Shown here: piece after piece, positions 1 to 9,318 of the stretch
How the letters are laid out: each line of letters opens with the position of its first letter
How positions within the stretch are numbered: the first letter of the stretch is position 1
Origin: RYN-230 sp963837335
Lineage (GTDB): Bacteria > Actinomycetota > Actinomycetes > Streptosporangiales > Streptosporangiaceae
Reading direction: 5' to 3'
DNA: 64,000 nucleotides
NCBI GenBank assembly: GCA_963837335.1
Contig: CAWINS010000021.1
Span: 1-64,000, forward strand
Made by a program: the position numbers and the translations under genes
The notes under the pieces: model-generated
Seen by the model: the letters and a program-made list of their open reading frames with translations, nothing else
Told to the model about the DNA's origin: nothing
The model's database searches: none

Positions 1-55
1 GGACGATTCACCGGGAAAGTCATAAAATGTCCCTGTGAGCGAACGTTCGCTCATG
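1..55 (-). CDS. Possible divergent gene, 5' end only
   Basis: Reading leftwards from ATG at 55 gives MSERSLTGTFYDFPGESS and runs off the window. A GAGG ribosome site lies seven bases before the ATG and the palindrome at 36-53 overlaps the first codons. The same start recurs in copy 2 at 3205, where the reading frame crosses the duplication junction at 3150/3151 into unrelated sequence. I do not recognise the protein. The case rests on ribosome site, start codon and position divergent from GH43, so it is tentative. Confidence 0.3.
36..53. promoter_or_regulatory. 18-bp perfect palindrome, operator-like
   Basis: TGAGCGAACGTTCGCTCA reads the same on both strands. It sits about 60 bases before the GH43 start and over the first codons of the possible divergent gene. 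Size and symmetry fit a dimeric TetR- or LacI-type operator. An identical copy lies at 3186-3203. No regulator gene is linked to it in the window. Confidence 0.5.
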
Positions 56-111
56 TCTCTACCTCGGGTTTTAGTTCGCCGGTTATGCCCCCACTCCACC
101 TCGGAGGACCG

Positions 112-1230
112 ATGAGGATCCCTGCCCGCCGTGCCGTCCTGGCCGTGGCTTCGGCCGTGGCCGCCACCCTGCTCGTCAGCGGGGGAGCGGCTGCCTCCTT
201 AGGAGCGCCCGCCAGGACGGGCTCGCCGGCCGGCCCCGCCGCGCCCGCCGGAACGGCCGCGCCCGCCAGCACGGGCGCCCCGGCGAACTACGTGTTCGTG
301 CACGACCCGAGCATGGCCAGGGAGGGGGGCACGTACTACCTGTTCTCCACCGGCGACCCGGCCGGGACCATCGGCAACGGCAACATCCAGATCCGTACCT
401 CCCCCGACCTGCGGCACTGGACCTACACCGGCACCGTGTTCGCGGACAAGCCGGCCTGGATCACAGCGGCCCTCGGCAGCATCCCGAACCTGTGGGCCCC
501 GGACATCTCCTACTTCGGCGGCCTGTGGCACCTGTACTACGCGGGATCCAGCTTCGGCTCGAACAACTCGGTAATAGGCCTGGCCACCACGCCCACGCTG
601 GACCCGCACAGCCCCCGCTACCACTGGACCGACGACGGCCTGGTATTTCGCTCCAGCACCGCCGACGACTACAACGCGATCGACCCGTCGCTGGTCAACG
701 GGCCATCCGGGACCAAGTGGCTGGTGTTCGGGTCGTACTGGAGCGGCATCAAGCTCTTCCAGCTGGACGCCTCGACCGGGAAGCCGGCCAGCGCCTCGCC
801 GACCCTGTACTCACTGGCCCAGCGGCCCGCGCCGGACGCGCTCGAAGGCGCGGGCATCACCTACCACGCCGGGTATTACTACCTATTCGTGTCGTTCGAC
901 ACGTGCTGCGCGGGCATCGGCAGTACCTACCGCATCATGGTGGGCCGTTCGGCCAGCGTGACGGGACCCTATGTGGATCCGGCGGGCACGTCGATGATGA
1001 ACAGCGGCGGCATGGAGATCCAGGGCAGTGACGAGGGGATGATCGGCCCGGGGTCCTCGTCGATCTTCACCGCGGGGTCAGGGTCTGATCTCGTGTACCA
1101 CTACTACGACGCGTTCGATAACGGCGACCCATGGGTCCAGGTGCGCCCGCTGATCTGGGCGCCGGGCGGCTGGCCCGTGACCGGGCAGCCTCTCACCCCG
1201 GTCCCTGGCAGCCCTATCCCGCTGCGCTAG
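112..1230 (+). CDS. Secreted GH43 arabinan endo-1,5-alpha-L-arabinosidase-like enzyme (copy 1, intact)
   Basis: A 372-residue secreted five-bladed beta-propeller glycosidase expected to cut alpha-1,5-arabinan of plant cell walls outside the cell. A signal peptide (about residues 1-28) is followed by an Ala/Pro/Gly-rich linker to about residue 58. GH43 landmarks are in order: HDP with the base Asp65, NAIDPS with the pKa-modulating Asp191, and ALEG with the acid Glu245, then the SFDTCC strand. Start 112 is chosen over 85 because it begins the signal peptide and has GGAGG just upstream. Odd point: at GPGSSS (312-317) arabinanases usually carry a His that helps hold the active-site calcium or water, and none is visible here. 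Its stop overlaps the stop of the convergent DUF2207-like remnant. Confidence 0.85.
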   Translation: MRIPARRAVLAVASAVAATLLVSGGAAASLGAPARTGSPAGPAAPAGTAAPASTGAPANYVFVHDPSMAREGGTYYLFSTGDPAGTIGNGNIQIRTSPDLRHWTYTGTVFADKPAWITAALGSIPNLWAPDISYFGGLWHLYYAGSSFGSNNSVIGLATTPTLDPHSPRYHWTDDGLVFRSSTADDYNAIDPSLVNGPSGTKWLVFGSYWSGIKLFQLDASTGKPASASPTLYSLAQRPAPDALEGAGITYHAGYYYLFVSFDTCCAGIGSTYRIMVGRSASVTGPYVDPAGTSMMNSGGMEIQGSDEGMIGPGSSSIFTAGSGSDLVYHYYDAFDNGDPWVQVRPLIWAPGGWPVTGQPLTPVPGSPIPLR

Positions 1231-2115
1231 AAGTGACCGCCGAAACCGCCGTGACCGCCGTCCCCGCCATGGTGCCCGCCGTAGTCGCCCCCCTGGTGAC
1301 CGGCGGAACCACCATGGTGGCCGACGGGCACGCCGAGATGGCTGGTGGGACCGCTGTGCCGGGCGGCATGCTCCCGGCTGGCCGCCGGCACCGCGGAATC
1401 GATGTGCTGGCAGGCTGAGGCCCAGAAGCCGGGCGCGTTCACGCCGTTGACGCCGCGTCGCAGCGGCTCCAGGCCAGCGAGCTGCTCAGCCCATTGGGAC
1501 GCCACTCCGAAGGCGATCGCGTAAGGCAGGCACTCGGGCCGGCGGTCTGCTGGTCCTGGCCCGGCGTCAGCCTGCGCAGGTCCTGACGGAATGCGCGCAG
1601 CGTGCGCAGCAGCGGGTCCTGCGGTTCCTGCCTGGCCTTCAGCCAGCCGCGCCGCGCGGCTGCCGGTCGAGCTGCCGGTACACACGGCCAATGGTGCGCG
1701 CCGCGTCCCCGGAACTGGCCAGCCCGGACAGCCGGACCTGCCGCTGGTGCCCGAACAGCCCCTGCAGCAGGGTCTTCTCGTAGCGCAGCAAGAGGTGCGC
1801 TGGACCAGCAGGATCAGCGCGGCGACCGTCGGGCCGCTGCGTGGTCCGGGTCAGGATCCAGTCGCGCGTCTTCCCGTCGTCAGCCTGATCGATGTCGATG
1901 TAACCACGATGGTGCAGATCGACCAGCGTGGCCGCGATGAGGGCGGGCCGGACGCTTCCTGTCAGCGCGATGCCCGCCTGGGCGGGCCGGAGCCCGCCTG
2001 CCCGTTCCAGTGCGCCGGTGACCGGCATGGGCGGGGTTGCCCGGAAAACACCCCGTAACATGGCGTGATTGTATGCGGCCAACCCGGGCCAGAGCCTGGC
2101 CCCGGGGACTAGCAC
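1227..2115 (-). pseudogene. DUF2207-like C-terminal remnant (copy 1), two frameshifts
   Basis: Joined frames resemble the cytoplasmic C-terminal half of DUF2207 membrane proteins: a winged-helix-like stretch (TLVDLHHRGYIDI), the RYEKTLL segment, a VYRQLDRQ helix, LPYAIAFGVASQWAEQL, and a final His/Gly-rich tail. The N-terminal signal peptide, beta domain and membrane helices of a full DUF2207 protein are missing. Compared with copy 2, one base is lost near 1663 and one near 1530, so the product is broken. It follows the nitronate monooxygenase by four bases on the same strand. Family assignment is from motif order and is moderately sure. Confidence 0.55.
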
Positions 2116-2119
2116 TGCC

Positions 2120-3055
2120 TTACCGGCGGCTGCCCGCCCGGGCCAGCGCGTCCTCCGCCTGGTCGGCCAGGACCTTGACCAGGTCGGCCGCGGACGGCAG
2201 GTCGCTGATCAGATCGACAGCCTCGCCGGCCCACACCGGCTGCGGCGGGAGGTCGCCTCGCGCCACACCTTCCTGGTACGCCTGTATGGCCCCCGCGTCG
2301 GCAGCGAGTTCGTCGTCACGGCCCCGCCACTCATCCAGGAACGGGTGGGCGAGAGTGCGGCCCGGGTACTTCGCCGGCCACCGGGAGCCCCGGGCGATAT
2401 CGAGCACCCGGCTGCGCTCGGTGTCCTCCCCGTGCCCCTCGACGATCGCCTTCTTGATCTCCGGGCCGGCCAGGGACTCCGCCGTGGCCTGGAATCGGGT
2501 CCCGATGAGCGCCCCGGCGGCACCGAGAGCCAGGGCCGCAGCCACGCCCCGCCCGTCGGCGATCCCGCCCGCGGCCAGTACCGGAGTCGGTGCCGCCAGG
2601 TCCACCACGACCGGCACGAAGGGCAGCGTGGACCGGCCGCGGCGGGCCCCGTGCCCGCCGGCTTCGGTGCCCTGGGCCACGATGACATCGGCGCCGAGGT
2701 CCACGGCCTGCCTGGCCTCCTCAAGGTCAGTGACCTGGATGATCAGCGCCGCACCCGCCTGCCGGATGAGTCCGGTGAACGGGCGGGGGTCGCCGAAGGA
2801 CAGCATCACGGCCCTGGGCCGGTACAGCAGCGCGCGCTCGACAGTGCCGGTGCCGACCGCCCAGCTCTGGAAACCGACCCCCCAGGGCTGGCTGGTGCCC
2901 TCGGCGACGATCGGCAGCTCACGGTCCAGCCAGTCCAGGTCCCCGCTACCCCCGCCGAGCAGGCCCAGCCCGCCGCCGTTCGAGACCGCCGCCGTCAGCG
3001 CACCGCCCGCCGTTCCGCCCAGCGGGGCCAGTGCGATGGGGTGCCGAGCGGACAT
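2120..3055 (-). CDS. Nitronate monooxygenase (copy 1, shortened N-terminus)
   Basis: A 311-residue FMN-dependent TIM-barrel enzyme of the nitronate monooxygenase/2-nitropropane dioxygenase family, which oxidises alkyl nitronates such as propionate 3-nitronate. Visible landmarks are HPIALAPLGG at the N-terminus, the GFQSWAVG strand, AQGTEAGGHGARRG with the catalytic His, and the phosphate-binding AAGGIADGRGVAAALALGA region. Compared with copy 2 it starts inside the family N-terminus: homology to the second copy stops in the first codons, so about ten residues (LSTAFTT) are replaced by unrelated sequence with no good start before 3055. It may be less stable or poorly translated. Confidence 0.85.
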   Translation of the reverse strand: MSARHPIALAPLGGTAGGALTAAVSNGGGLGLLGGGSGDLDWLDRELPIVAEGTSQPWGVGFQSWAVGTGTVERALLYRPRAVMLSFGDPRPFTGLIRQAGAALIIQVTDLEEARQAVDLGADVIVAQGTEAGGHGARRGRSTLPFVPVVVDLAAPTPVLAAGGIADGRGVAAALALGAAGALIGTRFQATAESLAGPEIKKAIVEGHGEDTERSRVLDIARGSRWPAKYPGRTLAHPFLDEWRGRDDELAADAGAIQAYQEGVARGDLPPQPVWAGEAVDLISDLPSAADLVKVLADQAEDALARAGSRR

Positions 3056-3150
3056 CGTCGTGAACGCGGTGAACGCGAGCGCGTGGTGGGCAACCTTCGC
3101 CAGAGGGGGCGAAGTCCGGGCTCTGGCTGGCCGGCGGTGACCGCGGATCT

Positions 3151-3205
3151 GGACGATTCACCGGGAAAGTCATAAAATGTCCCTGTGAGCGAACGTTCGC
3201 TCATG
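3151..3205 (-). other. Second copy of the possible divergent gene start, cut by the duplication junction
   Basis: The same ATG, ribosome site and 18 codons as at 1-55, but after the codon at the 3150/3151 junction the frame continues into the spacer of copy 1 and cannot encode the same protein. If the left copy is the start of a real gene, this is a 5' stump left by the duplication. Confidence 0.3.
3186..3203. promoter_or_regulatory. 18-bp perfect palindrome, second copy
   Basis: Identical to the palindrome at 36-53 and in the same position relative to the second GH43 gene. It would bring the copy-2 gene under the same regulator if it is an operator. Confidence 0.45.
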
Positions 3206-3261
3206 TCTCTACCTCGGGTTTTAGTTCGCCGGTTATGCCCCCACTCCACCTCGGAGGACCG

Positions 3262-4381
3262 ATGAGGATCCCTGCCCGCCGTGCCGTCCTGGCTGTGGCC
3301 TCGGCCGTGGCCGCCACCCTGCTCGTCAGCGGGGGAGCGGCAGCCTCCTTAGGAGCGCCCGCCAGCACGGGCTCGCCGGCCGGCCCCGCCGCGCAGGCCG
3401 GAACGGGCGCGCCCGCCAGCACGGGCGCCCCGGCGAACTACGTGTTCGTGCACGACCCGAGCATGGCCAGGGAGGGGGGCACGTACTACCTGTTCTCCAC
3501 CGGCGACCCGGCCGGGACTATCGGCAACGGCAACATCCAGATCCGTACCTCCCCGGACCTGCGGCACTGGACGTACACCGGCACCGTGTTCGCGGACAAG
3601 CCGGCCTGGATCACCGCGGCCCTCGGCAGCATCCCGAACCTGTGGGCCCCGGACATCTCCTACTTCGGCGGCCTGTGGCACCTGTACTACGCGGGATCCA
3701 GCTTCGGCTCGAACAACTCGGTGATCGGCCTGGCCACGACGCCCACGCTGGACCCGCACAGCCCGCGCTACCACTGGACCGACGATGGCCTGGTGTTCCG
3801 CTCCAGCACCGCCGACGACTACAACGCGATCGACCCGTCGCTGGTCAACGGGCCGTCCGGGACCAAGTGGCTGGTGTTCGGGTCGTACTGGAGCGGCATC
3901 AAGCTGTTCCAGCTGGACGCCTCGACCGGGAAGCCGGCCAGCGCCTCGCCGACCCTGTACTCACTGGCCCAGCGGCCCGCGCCGGACGCGCTCGAAGGCG
4001 CGGGCATCACGTACCACGCCGGGTACTACTACCTATTCGTGTCGTTCGACACGTGCTGCGCGGGGATCAGCAGCACCTACCGCATCATGGTGGGCCGTTC
4101 GGCCAGCGTGACGGGACCCTATGTGGATCCGGCGGGCACGTCGATGATGAACAGCGGCGGCATGGAGATGCAGGGCAGTGACGAGGGGATGATCGGCCCG
4201 GGGTCCTCGTCGATCTTCACCGAGGGGTCAGCGGTCTGATCTCGTGTACCACTACTACGACGCGTTCGATAACGGCGACCCGTGGGTCCAGGTGCGCCCG
4301 CTGATCTGGGCGCCGGGCGGCTGGCCCGTGACTGGGCAGCCCCTCACCCCGGTCCCTGGCAGCCCTATCCCGCTGCGCTAG
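3262..4381 (+). pseudogene. GH43 arabinanase-like gene (copy 2), frameshifted near its 3' end
   Basis: Nearly identical to the copy-1 enzyme, with the same signal peptide and the same HDP, NAIDPS and ALEG catalytic motifs. One extra base near 4230 shifts the frame after SSSIFTEGS and gives a stop at 4239. The last roughly 50 residues, which form the closing part of the propeller, are out of frame but still present in the DNA up to 4381. The shortened protein (325 residues from start 3262) is probably unstable because the final blade cannot close. An assembly error is the main alternative. Confidence 0.8.
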
Positions 4382-5270
4382 AAGTGACCGCCGAAACCGC
4401 CGTGACCGCCGTCCCCGCCATGGTGCCCGCCGTAGTCGCCCCCCTGGTGACCGCCGGCGGAACCACCATGGTGGCCGACGGGCACGCCGAGATGGCTGGT
4501 GGGACCGCTGTGCCGGGCGGCATGCTCCCGGCTGGCCGCCGGCACCGCGGAATCGATGTGCTGGCAGGCTGAGGCCCAGAAGCCGGGCGCGTTCACGCCG
4601 TTGACGCCACGTCGCAGCGGCTCCAGGCCAGCGAGCTGCTCAGCCCATTGGGACGCCACTCCGAAGGCGATCGCGTAAGGCAGGCACTCGGGGCCGGCGG
4701 TCTGCTGGTCCTGGCCCGGCGTCAGCCTGCGCAGGTCCTGACGGAATGCGCGCAGCGTGCGCAGCAGCGGGTCCTGCGGTTCCTGCCTGGCCTTCAGCCA
4801 GCCGCGCCGCGCGGCCTGCCGGTCGAGCTGCCGGTACACACGGCCAATGGTGCGCGCCGCGCCCCCGGAACTGGCCAGCCCGGACAGCCGGACCTGCCGC
4901 TGGTGCCCGAACAGCCCGCGCAGCAGGGTCTTCTCGTAGCGCAGCAAGACGTGCGCTGGACCAGCAGGATCAGCGCGGCGACCGTCGGGCCGCTGCGTGG
5001 TCCGGGTCAGGATCCAGTGCGCGTCTTCCCGTCGTCAGCCTGATCGATGTCGATGTAACCACGATGGTGCAGATCGACCAGCGTGGCCGCGATGAGGGCG
5101 GGCCGGACGCTTCCTGTCAGCGCGATGCCCGCCTGGGCGGGCCGGAGCCCGCCTGCTCGTTCCAGTGCGCCGGTGACCGGCATGGGCGGAGTTGCCCGGA
5201 AAACACCCCGTAACATGGCGTGATTGTATGCGGCCAACCCGGGCCAGAGCCTGGCCCCGGGGCCTAGCAC
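4378..5270 (-). pseudogene. DUF2207-like C-terminal remnant (copy 2), one frameshift
   Basis: Same partial gene as 1227-2115. Here the frame is open from RYEKTLL through RRGWLK, LPYAIAFGV and the His/Gly-rich tail (up to 4947), but one base is missing near 5019 relative to copy 1, which breaks it after GKTR. Since copy 1 is open exactly where copy 2 is broken, and the reverse, the two copies together reconstruct one uninterrupted ancestral frame. No N-terminal membrane part is present in either. Confidence 0.55.
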
Positions 5271-5274
5271 TGCC

Positions 5275-6240
5275 TTACCGGCGGCTGCCCGCCCGGGCCA
5301 GCGCGTCCTCCGCCTGGTCGGCCAGGACATTGACCAGGTCGGCCGCGGACGGCAGGTCGCTGATCAGATCGACGGCCTCGCCGGCCCACACCGGCTGCGG
5401 CGGGAGGTCGCCTCGCGCCACACCTTCCTGGTACGCCTGCCTGGCCCCCGCGTCGGCAGCGAGTTCGTCGTCACGGCCCCGCCACTCATCCAGGAACGGG
5501 TGGGCGAGAGTGCGGCCCGGGTACTTCGCCGGCCACCGGGAGCCCCGGGCGATATCGAGCACCCGGCTGCGCTCGGTGTCCTCCCCGTGCCCCTCGACGA
5601 TCGCCTTCTTGATCTCCGGGCCGGCCAGGGACTCCGCCGTGGCCTGGAATCGGGTCCCGATGAGCGCCCCGGCGGCACCGAGAGCCAGGGCCGCAGCCAC
5701 GCCCCGCCCGTCGGCGATCCCGCCCGCGGCCAGTACCGGAGTCGGTGCCGCCAGGTCCACCACGACCGGCACGAAGGGCAGCGTGGACCGGCCGCGGCGG
5801 GCCCCGTGCCCGCCGGCTTCGGTGCCCTGGGCCACGATGACATCGGCGCCGAGGTCCACGGCCTGCCTGGCCTCCTCAAGGTCAGTGACCTGGATGATCA
5901 GCGCCGCACCCGCCTGCCGGATGAGCCCGGTGAACGGGCGGGGGTCGCCGAAGGACAGCATCACGGCCCTGGGCCGGTACAGCAGCGCGCGCTCGACGGT
6001 GCCGGTGCCGACCGCCCAGCTCTGGAAACCGACCCCCCAGGGCTGGCTGGTGCCCTCGGCGACGATCGGCAGCTCACGGTCCAGCCAGTCCAGGTCCCCG
6101 CTACCCCCGCCGAGCAGGCCCAGCCCGCCGCCGTTCGAGACCGCCGCCGTCAGCGCACCGCCCGCCGTTCCGCCCAGCGGGGCCAGCGCGATGGGGTGCC
6201 GCAGCGAGAACATCGTCGTGAACGCGGTAGACAACGTCAT
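5275..6240 (-). CDS. Nitronate monooxygenase (copy 2, full N-terminus)
   Basis: A 321-residue copy of the FMN-dependent nitronate monooxygenase with the family-typical beginning LSTAFTTMFSLRHPIALAP. The FMN barrel, the EAGGHGARRG catalytic segment and the AAGGIADGRG phosphate site are unchanged from copy 1. Function is expected to be detoxification of nitronates in the cytoplasm. Because the flanking DNA upstream differs from copy 1, this is likely the ancestral gene end and copy 1 the one trimmed by the duplication. About 150 bases separate its start from the divergent membrane-protein gene at 6388. Confidence 0.9.
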   Translation of the reverse strand: MTLSTAFTTMFSLRHPIALAPLGGTAGGALTAAVSNGGGLGLLGGGSGDLDWLDRELPIVAEGTSQPWGVGFQSWAVGTGTVERALLYRPRAVMLSFGDPRPFTGLIRQAGAALIIQVTDLEEARQAVDLGADVIVAQGTEAGGHGARRGRSTLPFVPVVVDLAAPTPVLAAGGIADGRGVAAALALGAAGALIGTRFQATAESLAGPEIKKAIVEGHGEDTERSRVLDIARGSRWPAKYPGRTLAHPFLDEWRGRDDELAADAGARQAYQEGVARGDLPPQPVWAGEAVDLISDLPSAADLVNVLADQAEDALARAGSRR

Positions 6241-6387
6241 AGCGCAATCATCCCCTCCTGACCCGCCCCTACAGCAATGTCAGGACCGCGCCGTCCGCTC
6301 CTAGCGGGTGACGCGAGCCGCCGGACCCGTATTCTCGCGGCCAGTGGCTGCTGGTTCATGATCTTGCTGAGAGATCGAGGGATTCGC

Positions 6388-6871
6388 GTGGAGACATGGG
6401 ACGCGTTCGCGACGATCGCCGGGGGCGCCGCGGCCGCCCTGACCGGGCTGCTGTTCGTGGCCGTCTCCATCAGGGCCGACTACATCGCCAGGTCGCAGGA
6501 GCTGAGGAACCGGGCCGCCCAGACGCTCATCCTGTTCGGCACGGTCCTGGTCATCGGGGTCCTGATGGCGATTCCTGGTCAGGGGTATCGCACGCTCGGC
6601 GCCGAGTTGCTGGCTCTGGGCGTGCTTGCTGGTGCTGGCCTCTATCGTCCTGGACCGGCGCGCGAAGGCCAGCAGGAGCAATCAGGCGATCGCGCAGGTA
6701 CTCGAAGCCGTCAGCCCCAACATGGTCACGTCGGTCCTGCTGCTCGCGGCAGGAAACATCCTGGTGGTGGGCGTGAGCGCCGGGCTGTACGTCCTGGTTG
6801 CGCCGGTGCTCACGGCTCTGGTCGGCGGTGTCGTCAGTGCCTGGCTCTTCCTGACCAAGGTCACTGAATAG
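6388..6871 (+). pseudogene. Small multi-pass membrane protein, frameshifted near 6620
   Basis: Start GTG at 6388 follows a GAGG site by seven bases and gives METWDAFATIAGGAAAALTGLLFVAVSIR, then a helix LILFGTVLVIGVLMAIPGQ. The frame breaks near 6620 and the other frame supplies the last two helices (SVLLLAAGNILVVGV and LVAPVLTALVGGVVSAWLF). The joined product would have about 160 residues and four membrane helices. It resembles small actinobacterial membrane proteins of unknown function whose first helix carries ALTGLLFVAVS. A single-base assembly error would restore it. Confidence 0.55.
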
Positions 6872-6925
6872 CTGGGGTCCAGAACCGGGCTGCCCGGTGC
6901 GGGCCGCGAGATGCCGGCCCGGGCA

Positions 6926-7987
6926 CTAGGACCAGTGCTTGCCGTTGCGGTAGTCACCGGCGAACGTGGCGGCGATCGCGGACAGCACCTTCTGGTTGGA
7001 GGTGATCAGGCCGAGCTCGCGGTTGCGGTTGAGGGAGGTGCTGGAGAAGTTCTCCGAGCCGATGAACACCTTCGCGTGGCCGGTGCCGTAGTCGGCCTCG
7101 ACCACCTTCCCGTGGATATAGAACCCGTGGGAGGAGCTGTAGTAGCTGATGTGCACCCCGGCGGCGGACAGCCGGGAGAAGTCGCTGTCGTACTCGCCGC
7201 TCTCGTTCTCCCCGCACACCTTGACGTTGACCCCGCGCCTGGCCGCCTTGATGAGCGCGTCCTCAATCGTGGTGTCGCCCATCTCCTCGCTGTAGATGCG
7301 CAGGCTCTTGGTGGCGCCGCCGATGAGAGCGAGCAGTTTCGCCTGCGAGCCGGTCGGGGACCAGACCAGGTCCTTGCCGTCGCCAGGCTGGATGGAGCGG
7401 TGGGCGAAGTCCGCGTTGAAGACCTGGGCGATCGCGGCCACGTCGGCGGCCTTGGTGTCGGTGACCAGGAAGTCCCGGGTGCTGGAGTAGTACTCGCTGG
7501 TCAGGTTGGCGGTCATGATGACCGCCGTGGACCCGTCGACGAGCAGGGTCTTCTGGTGGGTGTACTCGAACCGGGCCGAGGACCAGACGACCTTGACCCG
7601 GTGCGATTTCAGGTAGTCGTAGGTGCTGGAATTGTGGCTCTTCTCCCGCTGATCCAGGATGACCTTGACCGTCACGCCGCGGCGGGCCGCCGCGGCCAGG
7701 TCGTGCTCGGCCTTGGTGTCGGAGAACTCGTACATGGTCAGGTCGATGCTGTGCCTGGCCTGCTTGATCAGGTGGTACACGGGTGAGAATCCGGCCTGTG
7801 GTTCCGTGATCAGCGGGCCGGACTGGGCGGGCGCCGCCGTCCCGGCCGGGTGCGAGCCGCCCGGGTCCGAACCGCCCGGCGCCGCCGCGCCGGCCGTGGT
7901 CAGCGGCTTGCAGCCGGCCAGGACGAGGAGGGTGGCAGCGGCCGCCGCCACGGCCTTCGCGGCGGTCTGGGCACTAAGGCGGATCAT
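6926..7987 (-). CDS. Phospholipase D-fold lipoprotein
   Basis: A 353-residue exported protein with a lipoprotein signal peptide ending in LAGC (Cys about residue 26), then a Gly/Pro-rich linker. Two HKD-type half-sites are visible: HQKTLLVDGSTAVIMTANL and, near the C-terminus, IHGKVVEADYGTGHAKVFIGSENF, the pattern of bacterial PLD-like phosphodiesterases or nucleases. The protein should act at the outer face of the membrane on phospholipids, or on nucleic acid as in Nuc-type enzymes; the sequence does not say which. It has no evident operon partner. 7988-8256 upstream contains no gene I can support. Confidence 0.85.
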   Translation of the reverse strand: MIRLSAQTAAKAVAAAAATLLVLAGCKPLTTAGAAAPGGSDPGGSHPAGTAAPAQSGPLITEPQAGFSPVYHLIKQARHSIDLTMYEFSDTKAEHDLAAAARRGVTVKVILDQREKSHNSSTYDYLKSHRVKVVWSSARFEYTHQKTLLVDGSTAVIMTANLTSEYYSSTRDFLVTDTKAADVAAIAQVFNADFAHRSIQPGDGKDLVWSPTGSQAKLLALIGGATKSLRIYSEEMGDTTIEDALIKAARRGVNVKVCGENESGEYDSDFSRLSAAGVHISYYSSSHGFYIHGKVVEADYGTGHAKVFIGSENFSSTSLNRNRELGLITSNQKVLSAIAATFAGDYRNGKHWS

Positions 7988-8256
7988 GAGGGCACCGTTC
8001 CTTCCTGCGGCCAGGGGCCGGGCCGCAGCCTGACGTTCGCCCGTGCAGTACCCAGAAACCGGCCGCTAAGCATGGCCGCCCCGGGGCACTGGGTTCCCGG
8101 TGCCGTGGTGGCTGATCCCGGTACCGGTGCCGCGGCAGACCTGCCGCCGCCCGCGCCCGCGCCGCGCAAAACTACGTATCCGCTACGGAGGCCGATTCCG
8201 CTGGCGGCAGGCACACTGGCGGACGTATCCGGCCGGACCGGGGGAGGACCCATCCC

Positions 8257-9201
8257 ATGCCGCTGTTCAGGCATCACCACGATCCGCCCGCCCCGGACGG
8301 TCCCGGTACCGGCCTTCCCGAGTCCGGGCTGCCCGCGTTCGCCGCCGCCCAGGGCTGGGCACCCGCCGGTGACCGGCCGTTCGACGGGCACCTGGAAGAC
8401 GCGGCCGCCGAAATCAACCGGACGTTGCACGGGGCGGCGCGCAGCCTCGGCACGGTGCGCCGGCAGGGGCTGCGGATCGGCGCCACCACCTTCCGCGACT
8501 CGTACCGGGGCAGCGTCGCCAGCCGGGTGGTCATCGTGGCCAACGCCTGGACCAATATCGGGCCGGAGGTCAGGCAGAGCACCGGCGAGTGGTACGGCGC
8601 GGCGGTCTGCGCCGTGGAACTGCCGTCGCTGTTGCCGCTGCTGTGCGTGCAGCCGCGGCGCTTCCCGCCCGTGACGCGGATCCGGGAGACCCCGGCCGGC
8701 GCCGGGCCGTTCGACGACCTGTTCCTCGTGGCCGGGACGCCGGGGCCGCTCAGCTCTGCGCAGCTGCTCACACCGGACGTGCGGCAGCGCATCATGGCCC
8801 GCGACGACTGGGTCTTCTGGGCCGAGCGGTATCTGCTCGGCTGTGTCAGCCAGGGCCCGTTCCGTGACGCGGGCCAGGTCGCCCGGCGGGTCGGGGAGGT
8901 GCTGGGCATCGTGGCCGCGATCCCGGCCGCCGTGCTGCCCGATCACGTGGACCACTCCGCGGACGACCTGATCGCCAGGGCAGCCAGGCTGACCAGCATG
9001 CAGGAGGGCCTGACCTTCCTGCAGCAGCTCACCCCGGGCGAGCGGGACCGGCTGGCCCGGTCGGATTCACCGCTGGCCGCCCTGGCGGACGTCCGCACGC
9101 CGCAGGAAGCCATGGCCCGGCTCAGGTCCCTCGACCCGCAGCGCAAGATGCAGGTCATGGCGATGTTCATGAGGGTCAAGGACGGCCAGCGGCGGCCCTG
9201 A
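8257..9201 (+). CDS. Unrecognised cytoplasmic protein
   Basis: A 314-residue protein with no signal peptide or membrane helix. It starts with MPLFRHHHDPP and a Pro/Gly-rich stretch, then a mixed alpha/beta region (GLRIGATTFRDSYRG, SRVVIVANAWTNIG, YGAAVCAVELP, FDDLFLVAG, DDWVFWAERYLLGCVS) resembling in rhythm the DUF3137-type folds where a protein is compared with its own surface, and a helical C-terminus (TPGERDRLARSD, QKMQVMAMFMRVKDG). I cannot name a family. A GGAGG-like site (ggggagga) precedes the ATG. Confidence 0.7.
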   Translation: MPLFRHHHDPPAPDGPGTGLPESGLPAFAAAQGWAPAGDRPFDGHLEDAAAEINRTLHGAARSLGTVRRQGLRIGATTFRDSYRGSVASRVVIVANAWTNIGPEVRQSTGEWYGAAVCAVELPSLLPLLCVQPRRFPPVTRIRETPAGAGPFDDLFLVAGTPGPLSSAQLLTPDVRQRIMARDDWVFWAERYLLGCVSQGPFRDAGQVARRVGEVLGIVAAIPAAVLPDHVDHSADDLIARAARLTSMQEGLTFLQQLTPGERDRLARSDSPLAALADVRTPQEAMARLRSLDPQRKMQVMAMFMRVKDGQRRP

Positions 9202-9318
9202 CGGCCTGAGCCGGGAGCTACCGGGGGCCCAGGCCGGTCCGTCCGCCGAGCAGCTCGCGGGCGGCGCCCGGATGCCCCGCGTGCCGGGCCGTTTCCTCGG
9301 ACCGTGGGGCCGCAGCGG

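Larger units (their letters stand above)
1..3074. repeat. Tandem duplication, copy 1 (3.15-kb period)
   Basis: The sequence from base 1 recurs from 3151 at a constant offset of 3150 bases, with scattered substitutions and a few one- to three-base indels. Homology ends near 3074, after which 76 bases unique to this copy lead to the second copy. The left edge lies at or beyond the start of the window, so further copies upstream cannot be excluded. The unit carries GH43 (+), a DUF2207-like remnant (-) and nitronate monooxygenase (-). Confidence 0.95.
3151..6228. repeat. Tandem duplication, copy 2 (3.15-kb period)
   Basis: Direct repeat of bases 1-3074. It ends near 6228, just inside the first codons of its nitronate monooxygenase, and the flanking DNA then differs from copy 1. 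Relative to copy 1 it has one extra base in the GH43 gene near 4230, two extra bases in the DUF2207-like gene (near 4692 and 4824), one base fewer near 5019 and a three-base insertion near 4452. It has the longer, family-typical N-terminus of the monooxygenase. Confidence 0.95.

Noticed and set aside
199..624. Minus-strand protein opposite GH43
   Set aside because: Shadow frame of a real gene; arginine/glycine-rich with no similarity, repeated opposite copy 2.
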